NCBI RefSeq assembly: GCF_900103785.1
Contig: NZ_FNHE01000014.1
Coordinates: 38,823-102,822, forward strand
Length of the DNA: 64,000 nucleotides
Direction: 5' to 3'
Origin: Geodermatophilus siccatus
Lineage (GTDB): Bacteria; Actinomycetota; Actinomycetes; Mycobacteriales; Geodermatophilaceae
Shown here: positions 1 to 8,133 of the stretch, piece after piece
How positions within the stretch are numbered: position 1 is the stretch's first letter
Layout of the letters: each line of letters starts with the position of its first letter
The notes under the pieces: generated by a model
Seen by the model: only the letters and a program-made list of their open reading frames with translations
The model's database searches: none
What the model was told of the DNA's origin: nothing
Made by a program: the position numbers and the translations under genes

Positions 1-504
1 GTGGACGCCGACGGCTGGCACGACACCGCCGCGGACGCCGAGGCGCTCGTGCACCGGCCCTTCGACCCGGCCGACGGTCCGACGCCGTCCGGCACCGCCG
101 CCGTCGCGGGTGCCGCCGTGTCGTACGCCGCGCTGGCCGGCGCGCCACGGCACCGGGAGCTGGGGGAGGCGGCCGTGGGGCAGCTGGCGAAGCTGGCCGA
201 GCGGGCCCCGCGGGCGGTGGGCTGGGCGCTCGCGGTGGGGGAGGCCCTGCTGGCCGGCCCGCTCGAGGTCGCGGTCAGCGGGCCGGCCGGGCCCGAGCGC
301 GACGCCCTCGCGGTCGCCGCCCGCGCCTCGACCAGCCCGGGTGCGGTCGTGGTGGTCGGCGAGCCGGACGCGCCCGGCGTCCCCCTGCTGGCCGACCGCC
401 CCCTGGTGGGCGGCCGGGCGGCTGCCTACGTGTGCCGTGGCTTCGTCTGCTCCGCGCCGGTCACCAACGTGTCCGCTCTCGGCGCAGCGATGGCCCCTTC
501 CTGA
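1..504 (+). CDS. DUF255/YyaL-type protein, C-terminal fragment
   Basis: The frame is open from the left edge, so the true start lies outside the window and only the last 167 residues are seen. The C-terminal motif YVCRGFVCSAPVTN, with two cysteines, is typical of the end of thioredoxin-domain DUF255 proteins (YyaL/SPATA20 family), which have an N-terminal thioredoxin-like fold followed by an alpha/alpha barrel. The visible part is Ala/Gly-rich and matches the end of the barrel. The cellular role of the family is not settled. The GTG at base 1 is probably internal rather than a start. A possible operator or promoter region follows directly downstream. Confidence 0.75.
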   Translation: MDADGWHDTAADAEALVHRPFDPADGPTPSGTAAVAGAAVSYAALAGAPRHRELGEAAVGQLAKLAERAPRAVGWALAVGEALLAGPLEVAVSGPAGPERDALAVAARASTSPGAVVVVGEPDAPGVPLLADRPLVGGRAAAYVCRGFVCSAPVTNVSALGAAMAPS

Positions 505-519
505 CCGCGCCACAGCGGC

Positions 520-540
520 TTACCGTGTAAGTGTGTAATC
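520..540 (+). promoter_or_regulatory. AT-richer palindromic site upstream of the 561 gene
   Basis: TTAC-CGT-GTAA is a short inverted repeat followed at once by a second TGTAA (TTACCGTGTAAGTGTGTAAT). It stands out in a very GC-rich background and lies 20 bases before the GTG of the next gene, whose GGAGG ribosome site is at 551-555. It could be a -10 region, an operator, or both. The downstream protein may be a DNA-binding protein, so autoregulation is possible, but this is inference. Confidence 0.35.
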
Positions 541-560
541 ACCCCACTCGGGAGGCCGTC

Positions 561-1175
561 GTGCACGGACAGCACCACCGTTTCGCTGACAACCCCTTCG
601 CAGGCATGCGCGGCGGGTTCCGCGGCCCGCGCGGCCGCGGTCCCGGCGGTCGCGGCCGGGGGCCGGACGCCCCGCCCCCGGTGGAGCGGGCCGAGGTCGC
701 CGGCTGGTTCGCCGGGCGGCTGCCCGACGACTGGTTCACCGGGCCGGTCGAGCTCACCGTCGACCGCGACGAGATCACCGTCGTCGGCACCCTGGCCGAG
801 CCGGAGGCCGGCGAGGGCGACGCCGCCGCGGCGCGGGCCGGGCGGATCGCCCGCTTCCGCGAGGAGACCCGCGAGCAGCGCATGGCCGTCGCCGACGCCG
901 CCCAGGCCCGCTACGGCCGGTCGGTCGCGTGGGGCGCGGCCTGCGGCGACGTCCGGGAGGTGTTCACCAACCTCTCGGTGCCGGTGATGACCCGGCTGCG
1001 GCAGCCCGAGCGGCTGGTCCTCGACACGCTCGTGGACGCCGGGGTCGCCCGGTCCCGGTCCGAGGCGCTGGCCTGGGCGGTACGGCTGGTCGCCCAGCAC
1101 ACCGACGAGTGGCTCGGTGAGCTGCGCGCGGCGATGGCCGCGGTCGAGGAGGTCCGCGCCCGGGGCCCGCAGTAG
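561..1175 (+). CDS. Hypothetical protein with ribbon-helix-helix-like C-terminus
   Basis: This is a 204-residue protein. GTG at 561 was chosen because GGAGG lies at 551-555; an in-frame GTG at 531 has no comparable ribosome site. The first 40 residues are a Gly/Arg-rich low-complexity stretch. A middle segment (about residues 45-80) looks like a small beta-rich domain. The C-terminal segment, with RLRQPERLVLDTLV and then SRSEALAWAVRL, resembles the strand-helix-helix pattern of CopG/Arc DNA-binding proteins, where SRSEA is a common signature. No family is recognised with confidence. A palindromic AT-richer site just upstream would suit an autoregulated DNA-binding protein. A GC hairpin directly follows the stop. 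Confidence 0.6.
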   Translation: MHGQHHRFADNPFAGMRGGFRGPRGRGPGGRGRGPDAPPPVERAEVAGWFAGRLPDDWFTGPVELTVDRDEITVVGTLAEPEAGEGDAAAARAGRIARFREETREQRMAVADAAQARYGRSVAWGAACGDVREVFTNLSVPVMTRLRQPERLVLDTLVDAGVARSRSEALAWAVRLVAQHTDEWLGELRAAMAAVEEVRARGPQ

Positions 1176-1234
1176 GAGGACCCTCCTGCCCCTCACCCCT
1201 CGCTCGCTCGGGGCGGGACCCTGCAGGAGGGCCG
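1176..1234 (+). repeat. Family A hairpin (terminator-like) after the 561 gene
   Basis: The arms CCCTCCTGC (1181-1189) and GCAGGAGGG (1223-1231) pair around an inner GC-rich palindrome. It begins at the stop codon of the preceding gene. Closely related hairpins sit at many other intergenic sites in this window. Its position fits a transcription terminator, although it has no U-tract. Confidence 0.6.
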
Positions 1235-1253
1235 GCTCTGCCAGGCTGCCGGC

Positions 1254-1916
1254 GTGCCGTCGTCCACCGAGCTGCTCCAGGCCACCTACCGCGCCCTGTC
1301 CGCCCTGGTCAGGGACCTGCGGCCGGAGGAGGCCTGGCAGCCGACCGGGTGCACCGGGTGGGCGGTCCTGGACCTGACGCTGCACCTGGTCGACGACGCC
1401 CGCCGGGGCCTGGTCGCGCTGGCCACCCCGGCGGCCCCGCCGGCCACGAGCGACGCCGTCGCCTACTGGCGGGCCTGGCAGCCAACCGCGGCGCAGGACG
1501 CGGACGTCGCCTGGCGCACCCGCGTCCGCGCCAGCGTGGCCGGCGGGCCGGCGGAGCTGTCCGGCGTGTACGCCGAGCTCGTGGCGGCGGTCGGTGTGGC
1601 CGCGGGCCGGTCCCGGCCCGAGGACCTGGTCGGCACCCAGGGGCACGTGCTGCGCACCGACGACCTGCTGTCCACGCTGGCCGTGGAGGCTGCCGTGCAC
1701 CACCTGGACCTGGTGACCTGCCTCGACCGTCCCGGTCCGGCACCCGAGGCGCTCGCCGAGGTCCGCCGGGTGCTCGAGGGCCTGCTCGGCGACCCGCTGC
1801 CGGCCGGGTGGGACGACGCGACGGCAGCTCGGCGCGGCACCGGCCGGGAGCCTCTGGACGACGCCGACCGCGCCGTCCTGGGCGCGTCGGCGGAGCGCTT
1901 CCCCCTGTTCGGCTGA
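1254..1916 (+). CDS. Maleylpyruvate isomerase-type (mycothiol/DinB-fold) protein
   Basis: This 220-residue protein has the DinB-like four-helix fold typical of actinobacterial MDMPI_N proteins. TGCTGWAVLDLTLHLVDDAR places a His at residue 44, and EAAVHHLDL (145-153) supplies Glu and His residues that would complete the metal site. Family members are often mycothiol-dependent isomerases or transferases, but the substrate of this paralogue cannot be read from sequence. The length suits a protein with the N-terminal domain and a short tail rather than the full two-domain enzyme. The start is GTG at 1254, with no strong ribosome site. It stands alone between a hairpin and the flavoprotein gene 42 bases downstream. 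Confidence 0.7.
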   Translation: MPSSTELLQATYRALSALVRDLRPEEAWQPTGCTGWAVLDLTLHLVDDARRGLVALATPAAPPATSDAVAYWRAWQPTAAQDADVAWRTRVRASVAGGPAELSGVYAELVAAVGVAAGRSRPEDLVGTQGHVLRTDDLLSTLAVEAAVHHLDLVTCLDRPGPAPEALAEVRRVLEGLLGDPLPAGWDDATAARRGTGREPLDDADRAVLGASAERFPLFG

Positions 1917-1958
1917 GGGGTCGCGGCCCCGTTCCGCGCAGCCAGGGACACTGGGGCC

Positions 1959-3212
1959 GTGCCAGCCAGCGCCGCCGTCCCCATCGACACCGACGTCCTC
2001 GTGGTGGGTGCCGGCCCGGCGGGTGCGGCGGCCGCCGCATGGGCCGCGCGGGCCGGGCACGACGTCGTGCTCGCCGACGCGGCCGTCTTCCCCCGCGACA
2101 AGACCTGCGGCGACGGGCTGACCCCGCGGGCGATCGCCGAGCTCGACCTCCTGGGCCTGGGGGACTGGGCGCGCTCGCGGGCGCGCAACCGCGGGCTGCG
2201 TGCCGCCGGCTTCGGCCGGACGTGGGAGCTGCCCTGGCCCGGCGGCGAGTTCCCCGACCACGGCAGCGCGGTGCCGCGCACGGAGCTCGACGCCCGCATC
2301 CGCCAGGTGGCCCTGACCGACGGCGCCGTCCCGCTGGAGGGGGCACGGGCCGTCGACGTCGAGCGGGACGGCGACCGGGTGGCCGGGGTGGTGTTCGAGC
2401 TCGCCGACGAGGAGACGGTCACGGTCGGCTGCCGGCGGCTGGTCGTGGCCGACGGCGTCCGCTCGCCGCTGGGCCGGGTGCTCGGCCGCGAGTGGCACCG
2501 CGACACCGCCTACGGCGTGGCCGCCCGCGGCTACGTCCGCTCCGGCCGTGCGGACGACGAGTGGATCTCCTCGCACCTGGAGCTGCGCGGCGCCGAGGGA
2601 GAGCTGCTCTCCGGCTACGGCTGGGTGTTCCCGCTCGGTGCGGAGGCCGGGCAGGTCAACATCGGCGTCGGCACGCTGGCCACCGCCCGCCGTCCCGCCG
2701 GGGTGCAGCTCAAGGCCCTGATGGAGGTCTACGCCGACGCCCGCCGGGAGGACTGGCGGCTCGACGGGCCGGTGGAGGCGCCGGCGTCGGCGCTGCTGCC
2801 CATGGGTGGCGCGGTCTCCGGGGTGGCCGGCCGCAACTGGGCGCTGGTCGGCGACGCGGCCGGGTGCGTCAACCCGCTCAACGGCGAGGGCATCGACTAC
2901 GGCCTGGAGACCGGTCGCAGCGTGGTCGGCCTCCTCGGCGAGGAGGACTGGACCGCCGCCTGGCCGGCGGAGCTGCGGCGGCACTACGGCGAGGCGTTCT
3001 CCATCGCCCGGCGCCTGGCCGGCCTGCTCACCGTCCCGCGCCTCCTGCCGGCCGCCGGCCCGGTCGGCATGCGCTCGCGGGCGCTGATGACCGTCGCGCT
3101 GCGGGTCATGGGCAACCTGGTCACCGACGCCGACCGCGACCTCGTCGCCCGCGCCTGGCGCACCGCCGGCCGGCTGTCGACCCGCATCGACCACCGCCCG
3201 CCGTTCAGCTGA
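1959..3212 (+). CDS. Geranylgeranyl reductase family FAD-dependent oxidoreductase
   Basis: This is a 417-residue flavoprotein. GAGPAG at residues 17-22 is the FAD dinucleotide-binding loop. PRDKTCGDGLTPRA (46-58) is the signature of geranylgeranyl-reductase-type enzymes, and GDAAGCVNPLNGEGI in the C-terminal third is the second FAD contact. In actinobacteria the family includes MenJ, which saturates one isoprene unit of menaquinone, and reductases of archaeal-type lipids. An isoprenoid-chain substrate is therefore likely but not proven. The isoprenyl transferase at 4280 is nearby, which fits lipid-quinone or polyprenol metabolism. The start is GTG at 1959. Confidence 0.8.
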   Translation: MPASAAVPIDTDVLVVGAGPAGAAAAAWAARAGHDVVLADAAVFPRDKTCGDGLTPRAIAELDLLGLGDWARSRARNRGLRAAGFGRTWELPWPGGEFPDHGSAVPRTELDARIRQVALTDGAVPLEGARAVDVERDGDRVAGVVFELADEETVTVGCRRLVVADGVRSPLGRVLGREWHRDTAYGVAARGYVRSGRADDEWISSHLELRGAEGELLSGYGWVFPLGAEAGQVNIGVGTLATARRPAGVQLKALMEVYADARREDWRLDGPVEAPASALLPMGGAVSGVAGRNWALVGDAAGCVNPLNGEGIDYGLETGRSVVGLLGEEDWTAAWPAELRRHYGEAFSIARRLAGLLTVPRLLPAAGPVGMRSRALMTVALRVMGNLVTDADRDLVARAWRTAGRLSTRIDHRPPFS

Positions 3213-3219
3213 GGCGACC

Positions 3220-3325
3220 GACGAGGGGTCACGCCGAGTGGGGCCCGGAGGGCTCCGCGCAGGCGGGACGCAGCGGCTCAGCGCACGCCGGGGACGGCAC
3301 CTGGCCGCGGTGTCGGCCGGTAGGC
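3220..3325. repeat. Family B intergenic repeat, single copy
   Basis: The core ACGGCACCTGGCCGCGGTGT (3294-3313), followed by the hairpin TGTCGGCCGGTAGGCCGACA, matches the third copy of the tandem repeat at 52851-53060. Both loci sit immediately beyond the stop codon of a - strand gene, here hemolysin III. It separates two convergent genes and probably acts as a terminator. Confidence 0.65.
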
Positions 3326-3332
3326 CGACAGA

Positions 3333-4145
3333 TCACACGAATGGGCTCGAGTACATCGCGAAGTAGACGGCGATGTAGTGGCAGATGGCGGCCACGACGG
3401 TCATCGCGTGGAAGACCTCGTGGTAGCCGAAGACGCCGGGCCAGGGGTTGGGCTTCTTGACCGCGTAGGCCACCCCGCCCAGCGTGTAGAGCACCCCACC
3501 GACGGCCAGCAGCACCAGCGAGGTCACGCCGGCGATGTGCAGGATGTCGGTGAGGATGAAGACGGCGACCCAGCCCAGGCCGATGTAGAGGGGCACGCCC
3601 ACCCAGCGCGGCGCGGTCGGCCAGGTGAGCTTGAGCGAGACGCCGGCCAGTGCGCCGGCCCAGACGCCGGCGAGCACCCAGTAGCCGGTGGGCTGGTCGA
3701 CCGCCAGGAGCGAGAACGGCGTGTACGTGCCCGCGATGAACAGGAAGATCATCGAGTGGTCGAGCCGTTTCATGATCTTCCAGCCGCGCGGTGACCAGCG
3801 GCGGCGGTGGTAGAGCGCGCTGATGCCGAACAGGCCGCAGATGGTCAGGCAGTAGACGGTCACCGAGAGGCCGGCGCGGGCACCGAGCGCGAAGCCCAGC
3901 GGGACGAGCACCGCCCCGGCGACGATCGCGCCGAAGAAGGAGAACAGGTGCAGCCAGCCGCGCATCCGCGGCCGGGTGTCGGGGTGGTCCCAGTCGCTGT
4001 CGCCGAAGTCCTCGGCGGTCCAGGCGCGTTCGACCTGCTCGCCCTCCCGGAGGACGGTGGCCACCGCCGGGCCGGGAGGCGCCTCGATCCGGGCGCCGTC
4101 GGCCTCGACGCGGACGGTCTCGCCCTCGCTGCGGGGGACGCTCAT
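3333..4145 (-). CDS. Hemolysin III / PAQR family membrane protein
   Basis: This is a 270-residue protein with a hydrophilic N-terminal extension of about 60 residues and then seven predicted membrane segments. Family marks are ALYHRRRW (helix 2-3 region), RLDHSMIFLFIAGTYTPF, and the C-terminal FGYHEVFHAMTVVAAICHY, whose spaced histidines match the metal-binding histidines of PAQR proteins. Bacterial members (TrhA/YqfA type) influence membrane lipid homeostasis; direct haemolytic activity is not implied. The N-terminal extension is longer than usual. The ATG start is preceded by TAACCT only six bases away (4152-4157), so the mRNA may be leaderless. It is convergent with the flavoprotein gene, with a Family B hairpin between them. 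Confidence 0.85.
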   Translation of the reverse strand: MSVPRSEGETVRVEADGARIEAPPGPAVATVLREGEQVERAWTAEDFGDSDWDHPDTRPRMRGWLHLFSFFGAIVAGAVLVPLGFALGARAGLSVTVYCLTICGLFGISALYHRRRWSPRGWKIMKRLDHSMIFLFIAGTYTPFSLLAVDQPTGYWVLAGVWAGALAGVSLKLTWPTAPRWVGVPLYIGLGWVAVFILTDILHIAGVTSLVLLAVGGVLYTLGGVAYAVKKPNPWPGVFGYHEVFHAMTVVAAICHYIAVYFAMYSSPFV

Positions 4146-4279
4146 GGGCCGAGGTTACGCACGCGTAGGGAGGGCGGCGACGGGACCGGGGTGTGAGGTC
4201 CCCGGCAGTCCCGTGGACCTTCGTGCAGGTCGGGGACGGGTGCGCACGACCTCGCGGAGTGGGCCTACTGTGACCCACC

Positions 4280-5059
4280 GTGGGGGTGCGGCAGTGGGCA
4301 CGCGACGTCCTCACCCAGGTGTACGAACGCCGGCTGGCCCGGGCGCTCGAGGGCGCGGCGATCCCGCGGCACGTCGGGGTGATCGTCGACGGCAACCGGC
4401 GGTGGGCGCGGGCCATCGGCCTGGAGGACCCCAACGCCGGCCACCGCCGCGGCGCGGACAAGATCGCCGGCTTCCTCGGCTGGTGCGACGAGGCCGGCGT
4501 CGAGGTGGTCACCCTCTTCCTGCTCTCCACCGACAACCTGTCCCGCCCCGAGCCCGAGCTGGTGCCGCTGCTGCGGATCATCGAGGGCGTCGCCGAGGAC
4601 CTCGCCGCCCCGGACCGGCGCTGGCAGCTGCGCCCGGTGGGCGCCCTGGAGCTGCTGCCCGCCGAGACGGTCGCCGTCCTCAAGCAGGCCGCCGAGGACA
4701 CCCGCGACCGGCCGGGCGCGACGGTCAACCTCGCCGTGGGCTACGGGGGACGCCGGGAGATCGCCGACGCCGTCCGCTCGCTGCTGGCCGAGCACGCCGA
4801 GCGGGGGACGACGCTGGACGAGCTGATCAGCGTGCTCGACGTCGAGCACATCGCCGAGCACCTCTACACCCGCGGCCAGCCCGATCCCGACCTGGTCATC
4901 CGCACCAGCGGGGAGCAGCGGCTCTCGGGCTTCCTGCTCTGGCAGACCGCGCACTCGGAGTTCCACTTCACCGACGTCTACTGGCCCGACTTCCGCCGCG
5001 TCGACTTCCTGCGGGCGCTGCGCGCCTACGCCGCCCGGCACCGGCGCTTCGGCGGCTGA
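4280..5059 (+). CDS. uppS: Isoprenyl (cis-prenyl) transferase
   Basis: This is a 259-residue cis-prenyltransferase. VDGNRRWAR (residues 36-44) contains the catalytic Asp37, and RTSGEQRLS (208-216) plus the following WQTAHSEFHF match the pyrophosphate-binding end of the UPP synthase family. These enzymes add isopentenyl diphosphate units in Z configuration to make the polyprenyl diphosphate carrier for cell-wall synthesis. Actinobacteria often have two paralogues, one making a short Z,E-farnesyl product and one the long chain, and sequence alone does not tell which this is. The start is GTG at 4280. TACTGT at 4266-4271 lies eight bases upstream, suggesting a leaderless mRNA. Confidence 0.9.
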   Translation: MGVRQWARDVLTQVYERRLARALEGAAIPRHVGVIVDGNRRWARAIGLEDPNAGHRRGADKIAGFLGWCDEAGVEVVTLFLLSTDNLSRPEPELVPLLRIIEGVAEDLAAPDRRWQLRPVGALELLPAETVAVLKQAAEDTRDRPGATVNLAVGYGGRREIADAVRSLLAEHAERGTTLDELISVLDVEHIAEHLYTRGQPDPDLVIRTSGEQRLSGFLLWQTAHSEFHFTDVYWPDFRRVDFLRALRAYAARHRRFGG

Positions 5060-5072
5060 GAAACTGCTGGTC

Positions 5073-6287
5073 ATGGCCTCCGTCCTCGACGTCCCCCTGG
5101 AGTACGTGCGGCTCGGGCTGCGCTTCGACCGGCTCGAGCGCGGCTTCGTCGACGCGTACACCGGTGACAAGCGGGTCCGCGCCGAGGTGGAGGACGAGTC
5201 GGCGCCCACCCCGCAGGGGCTGCGCGACCAGGCCCGCGGGCTGCTGGCCGAGCTGACGTCGGCCGACCTGCCGGCCGACCGCGCCGGGTTCCTCCGCGGG
5301 CAGCTCACCGGTCTGGAGTGCAGCGCCCGCAAGCTGGCCGGCGAGCCGGTGCCCTTCCTCGACGAGGTGCGCAGCTACTTCCAGGTCGACCTCACCCTCG
5401 GCGACCCGGCCGCCTACGCCGCCGCGCACGCCGAGCTCGACGCCCTGCTGCCCGGCAACGGCCCGCTGGCCGACCGCTACGCCGCCCACCGGCGCCGCGA
5501 GGAGTGCCCGCCGGAGCGGCTGGCCGAGGCGGTGCACGCCCTGTCCAGCGCGCTGCGCGACCGGGCCCGCGCCGACTACGGGCTGCCCGAGGTGGAGACG
5601 GTGCGCTACGAGGTGGTCACCGACCAGCCGTGGTCGGGCTTCAACTACTACGAGGGCGACTACCGCTCCCGCGTGGCGATCAACGCCGACCTGCCGCACC
5701 GGCTGGGCCAGCTGCCGCACCTGGTGGCCCACGAGGCCTATCCGGGGCACCACACCGAGCACTGCCGCAAGGAGCTGGGCCTGGTCGAGCGCGGCTCGCG
5801 GCTCGAGCACACCGTCTTCCTGGTCAACACCCCCGAGTGCCTCATGGCCGAGGGACTGGCCGACCTCGGCGTGCAGGCCGCGATCGGCGACGGCTGGGGC
5901 CCCTGGGCGGCCGAGGTGCTCGGCGACCTCGGGCTGCACTTCGACGGGCACCTCGCCGAGCGGGTCGCCGCGGCGACCGCGCCGCTCAACCGGGTGCGCC
6001 AGGACGCCGCCGTCCTGCTGCACGACCGCGGCGCCTCCACCGACGAGGTGGCCGCCTTCATCCAGCGCTGGTCGCTGGTCAGCGGTGACCGGGCCCGCCA
6101 GCAGCTGCGCTTCCTCACCCACCCGCTGTGGCGGGCCTACACCACCACCTACGTCGAGGGCTTCGACCTGCTCTCGCGGTGGCTGGACGCCCGCCCGGCC
6201 GACCAGCCGGTGGCCGACCGCTTCGTCCGCCTGCTCGACGAGCCCCTCACCCCGGCCGCCGTCGCCGGCGAGCTGCGGGCGGGCTGA
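5073..6287 (+). CDS. DUF885 family protein, metallopeptidase-like
   Basis: This 404-residue protein carries HEAYPGHHTEH (residues 220-230), the signature of DUF885 proteins. They resemble the M32/M3-type helical metallopeptidases but have an HExxPGHH pattern instead of a plain HExxH. It is shorter than the typical 550-600-residue DUF885 protein and lacks a recognisable signal peptide, so a cytoplasmic location is likely. The substrate is unknown. The ATG start lies 13 bases after the uppS stop, so the two may be cotranscribed. A small membrane-protein ORF follows 15 bases later. Confidence 0.75.
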   Translation: MASVLDVPLEYVRLGLRFDRLERGFVDAYTGDKRVRAEVEDESAPTPQGLRDQARGLLAELTSADLPADRAGFLRGQLTGLECSARKLAGEPVPFLDEVRSYFQVDLTLGDPAAYAAAHAELDALLPGNGPLADRYAAHRRREECPPERLAEAVHALSSALRDRARADYGLPEVETVRYEVVTDQPWSGFNYYEGDYRSRVAINADLPHRLGQLPHLVAHEAYPGHHTEHCRKELGLVERGSRLEHTVFLVNTPECLMAEGLADLGVQAAIGDGWGPWAAEVLGDLGLHFDGHLAERVAAATAPLNRVRQDAAVLLHDRGASTDEVAAFIQRWSLVSGDRARQQLRFLTHPLWRAYTTTYVEGFDLLSRWLDARPADQPVADRFVRLLDEPLTPAAVAGELRAG

Positions 6288-6317
6288 GCAGGCGGGTGGG
6301 ACGTGGCGGGGGGTGAC

Positions 6318-6494
6318 ATGGCGCGGCACAGCCCGGAGGAGGCCCGGGACCTGGGCCTGTGGACGGCGGGCTGGCTGGCCGTGCTGCTGGTCGGCGGGCT
6401 GTGGTGGCTGGGCGACCTGCGCGTCCAGTGGCCGGTCCTGCTGGTGCCGCTGGTGTGGGTGCTGGTCGCCCTCCGGCCGCGCCGTCGCCGCTGA
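6318..6494 (+). CDS. Small two-helix membrane protein
   Basis: This is a 58-residue ORF from ATG 6318; GTG 6303 would add five residues. It has two hydrophobic segments, LWTAGWLAVLLVGGLWWLG and then VLLVPLVWVLVALRP, ending in an Arg-rich cytoplasmic tail (RPRRRR). A G-rich tract just before the ATG can serve as ribosome site. It lies 30 bases after the DUF885 gene and may be its last operon member. No family is recognised. The positive-inside tail and clean hydrophobic segments make it more believable than a random ORF. Confidence 0.5.
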   Translation: MARHSPEEARDLGLWTAGWLAVLLVGGLWWLGDLRVQWPVLLVPLVWVLVALRPRRRR

Positions 6495-6727
6495 GACGGC
6501 CGGGACCGGTGGTGCCCCGAAGGGGGGACACGCCGCCCGTTCGACATGTTCCTGTCACCTCCCGGGCCTAACGTCCGCGGTGGACGGCGAGCTCACCTCG
6601 CCGACCACGGGAGGCCCGGTTGGTGCTGACGATCTCGTCGACCAGGGGGGGCCGGCACCCGGCCCCTCGGCCGGGGCCCGGCCACCTTCGAGCCGGGGCG
6701 CGTGCCGCGCCCCCACGGGAGTCGACC

Positions 6728-8026
6728 GTGACCACTCACCGCCGCACGTTCGTCCTGGACACCTCCGTCCTGCTGTCCGACCCCGGCGCGCTGCTGCGCA
6801 TGGGTGCCCACGACGTGGTCCTCCCGCTCGTCGTGATCGGGGAGCTCGAGGACAAGCGCAACCACCCGGAGCTGGGCTGGTTCGCCCGGCAGGCGCTGCG
6901 GCTGCTCGACGACCTGCGGGTGCAGCACGGCCGGCTCGACGCCCCGGTGCCGGTCGGCGAGGACGGCGGCACGCTGCACGTCGAGCTCAACCACAGCGAC
7001 CCGTCGGTGCTGCCGGCCGGCTTCCGCAACGACAGCAACGACAGCCGGATCATGGTGGTGGGGCTGAACCTGCGCGCCGAGGGGCAGGACGTCTGCCTCA
7101 TCACCAAGGACGTGCCGCTGCGGGTCAAGGCCGCGGCCGTGGGGCTGGACACCGACGAGTACCGGGCGCTGGACGCCGTCGACGCCGGCTGGACCGGGAT
7201 GGCCGAGCTCTCCCTCGACGACGCCGAGCTCGCCGGCCTGTACGACGAGGGCGAGGCGTACGTGCCGGCCGCCGCCGAGCTGCCCGCGCACACCGGGCTG
7301 GTGCTGCTGTCCTCCCGCGGCTCGGCGCTCGGGCGGGTGACGCCGGACAAGCACGTGCGGCTGGTGCGCGGCGACCGCGAGGCCTTCGGGCTGCACGGCC
7401 GCTCCGCGGAGCAGCGGATCGCGCTGGACCTGCTGCTCGACCCGGAGATCGGCATCGTGTCGCTCGGCGGGCGGGCCGGCACCGGCAAGTCGGCGCTGGC
7501 GCTGTGCGCGGGCCTGGAGTCGGTGATGGAGCGGCGCGCGCACGCGAAGGTCGTCGTCTTCCGGCCGCTCTACGCCGTCGGCGGCCAGGAGCTCGGGTAC
7601 CTCCCGGGCAGCGAGGGCGACAAGATGTCGCCCTGGGCGCAGGCGGTCTACGACACCCTCGGCGCGCTGGTGTCCAGGGACGTGCTCGACGAGATCGCCT
7701 CGCGCGACCTCATCGAGGTGCTGCCGCTGACCCACATCCGCGGGCGGTCGCTGCACGACTCGTTCGTGATCGTCGACGAGGCGCAGTCCCTCGAGCGCGG
7801 GGTGCTGCTGACCGTGTTGTCGCGGCTGGGCTCGGGCTCGCGGGTGGTGCTCACCCACGACGTCGCCCAGCGCGACAACCTGCGGGTCGGCCGGCACGAC
7901 GGCGTCGCCGCGGTGGTCGAGCAGCTCAAGGGCCACCCGCTGTTCGCCCACGTGACGCTGACCCGCTCCGAGCGCTCGCCGATCGCCGCGCTGGTCACCG
8001 AGATGCTGGAGGACCTCCCGCGCTGA
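6728..8026 (+). CDS. phoH: PhoH-like protein with N-terminal PIN domain
   Basis: This is a 432-residue protein. Residues 1-140 form a PIN-type RNase domain ([12 protein letters not shown] with Asp11, and downstream acidic residues including DSND and TKD). Residues 210-432 are the PhoH P-loop ATPase with Walker A GRAGTGKS (248-255) and Walker B VIVDEAQ (ending near 353). PIN-PhoH proteins act as RNA helicase/ribonucleases. GTG 6728 ([13 protein letters not shown]) was chosen because the conserved domain begins at once. An in-frame GTG at 6623 would add a 35-residue Pro/Arg-rich extension. A leader of more than 100 bases precedes the start, with two strong GC hairpins (about 6645-6715). Confidence 0.9.
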   Translation: MTTHRRTFVLDTSVLLSDPGALLRMGAHDVVLPLVVIGELEDKRNHPELGWFARQALRLLDDLRVQHGRLDAPVPVGEDGGTLHVELNHSDPSVLPAGFRNDSNDSRIMVVGLNLRAEGQDVCLITKDVPLRVKAAAVGLDTDEYRALDAVDAGWTGMAELSLDDAELAGLYDEGEAYVPAAAELPAHTGLVLLSSRGSALGRVTPDKHVRLVRGDREAFGLHGRSAEQRIALDLLLDPEIGIVSLGGRAGTGKSALALCAGLESVMERRAHAKVVVFRPLYAVGGQELGYLPGSEGDKMSPWAQAVYDTLGALVSRDVLDEIASRDLIEVLPLTHIRGRSLHDSFVIVDEAQSLERGVLLTVLSRLGSGSRVVLTHDVAQRDNLRVGRHDGVAAVVEQLKGHPLFAHVTLTRSERSPIAALVTEMLEDLPR

Positions 8027-8064
8027 CCCGGCGCGTCCGCGCGGCCGCGCGGCCGACCGGCCGC

Positions 8065-8130
8065 ATTGCCGGGGTTCCTCGTGCATCGCGGGTCCAGCAA
8101 GCCCGGCAGTGCACGAGGAACCCCCGCAAT
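8065..8130. repeat. Family C palindrome, copy 1
   Basis: An imperfect palindrome whose arms are ATTGCCGGGGTTCCTCGTGC and, on the other side, TGCACGAGGAACCCCCGCAA. A near-identical copy in the same orientation is at 9140-9204. This copy ends three bases before the stop codon of the AbiEi/VSR-like gene and lies between that gene and convergent phoH, so it may act as a two-way terminator. Confidence 0.75.
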
Positions 8131-8133
8131 GGC

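Noticed and set aside
426..3194. Very long - strand open frame opposite four + strand genes
   Set aside because: High GC leaves antisense frames open. The + strand genes have clear domains; this frame is low-complexity Arg/Gly/Pro/Ala and matches nothing.
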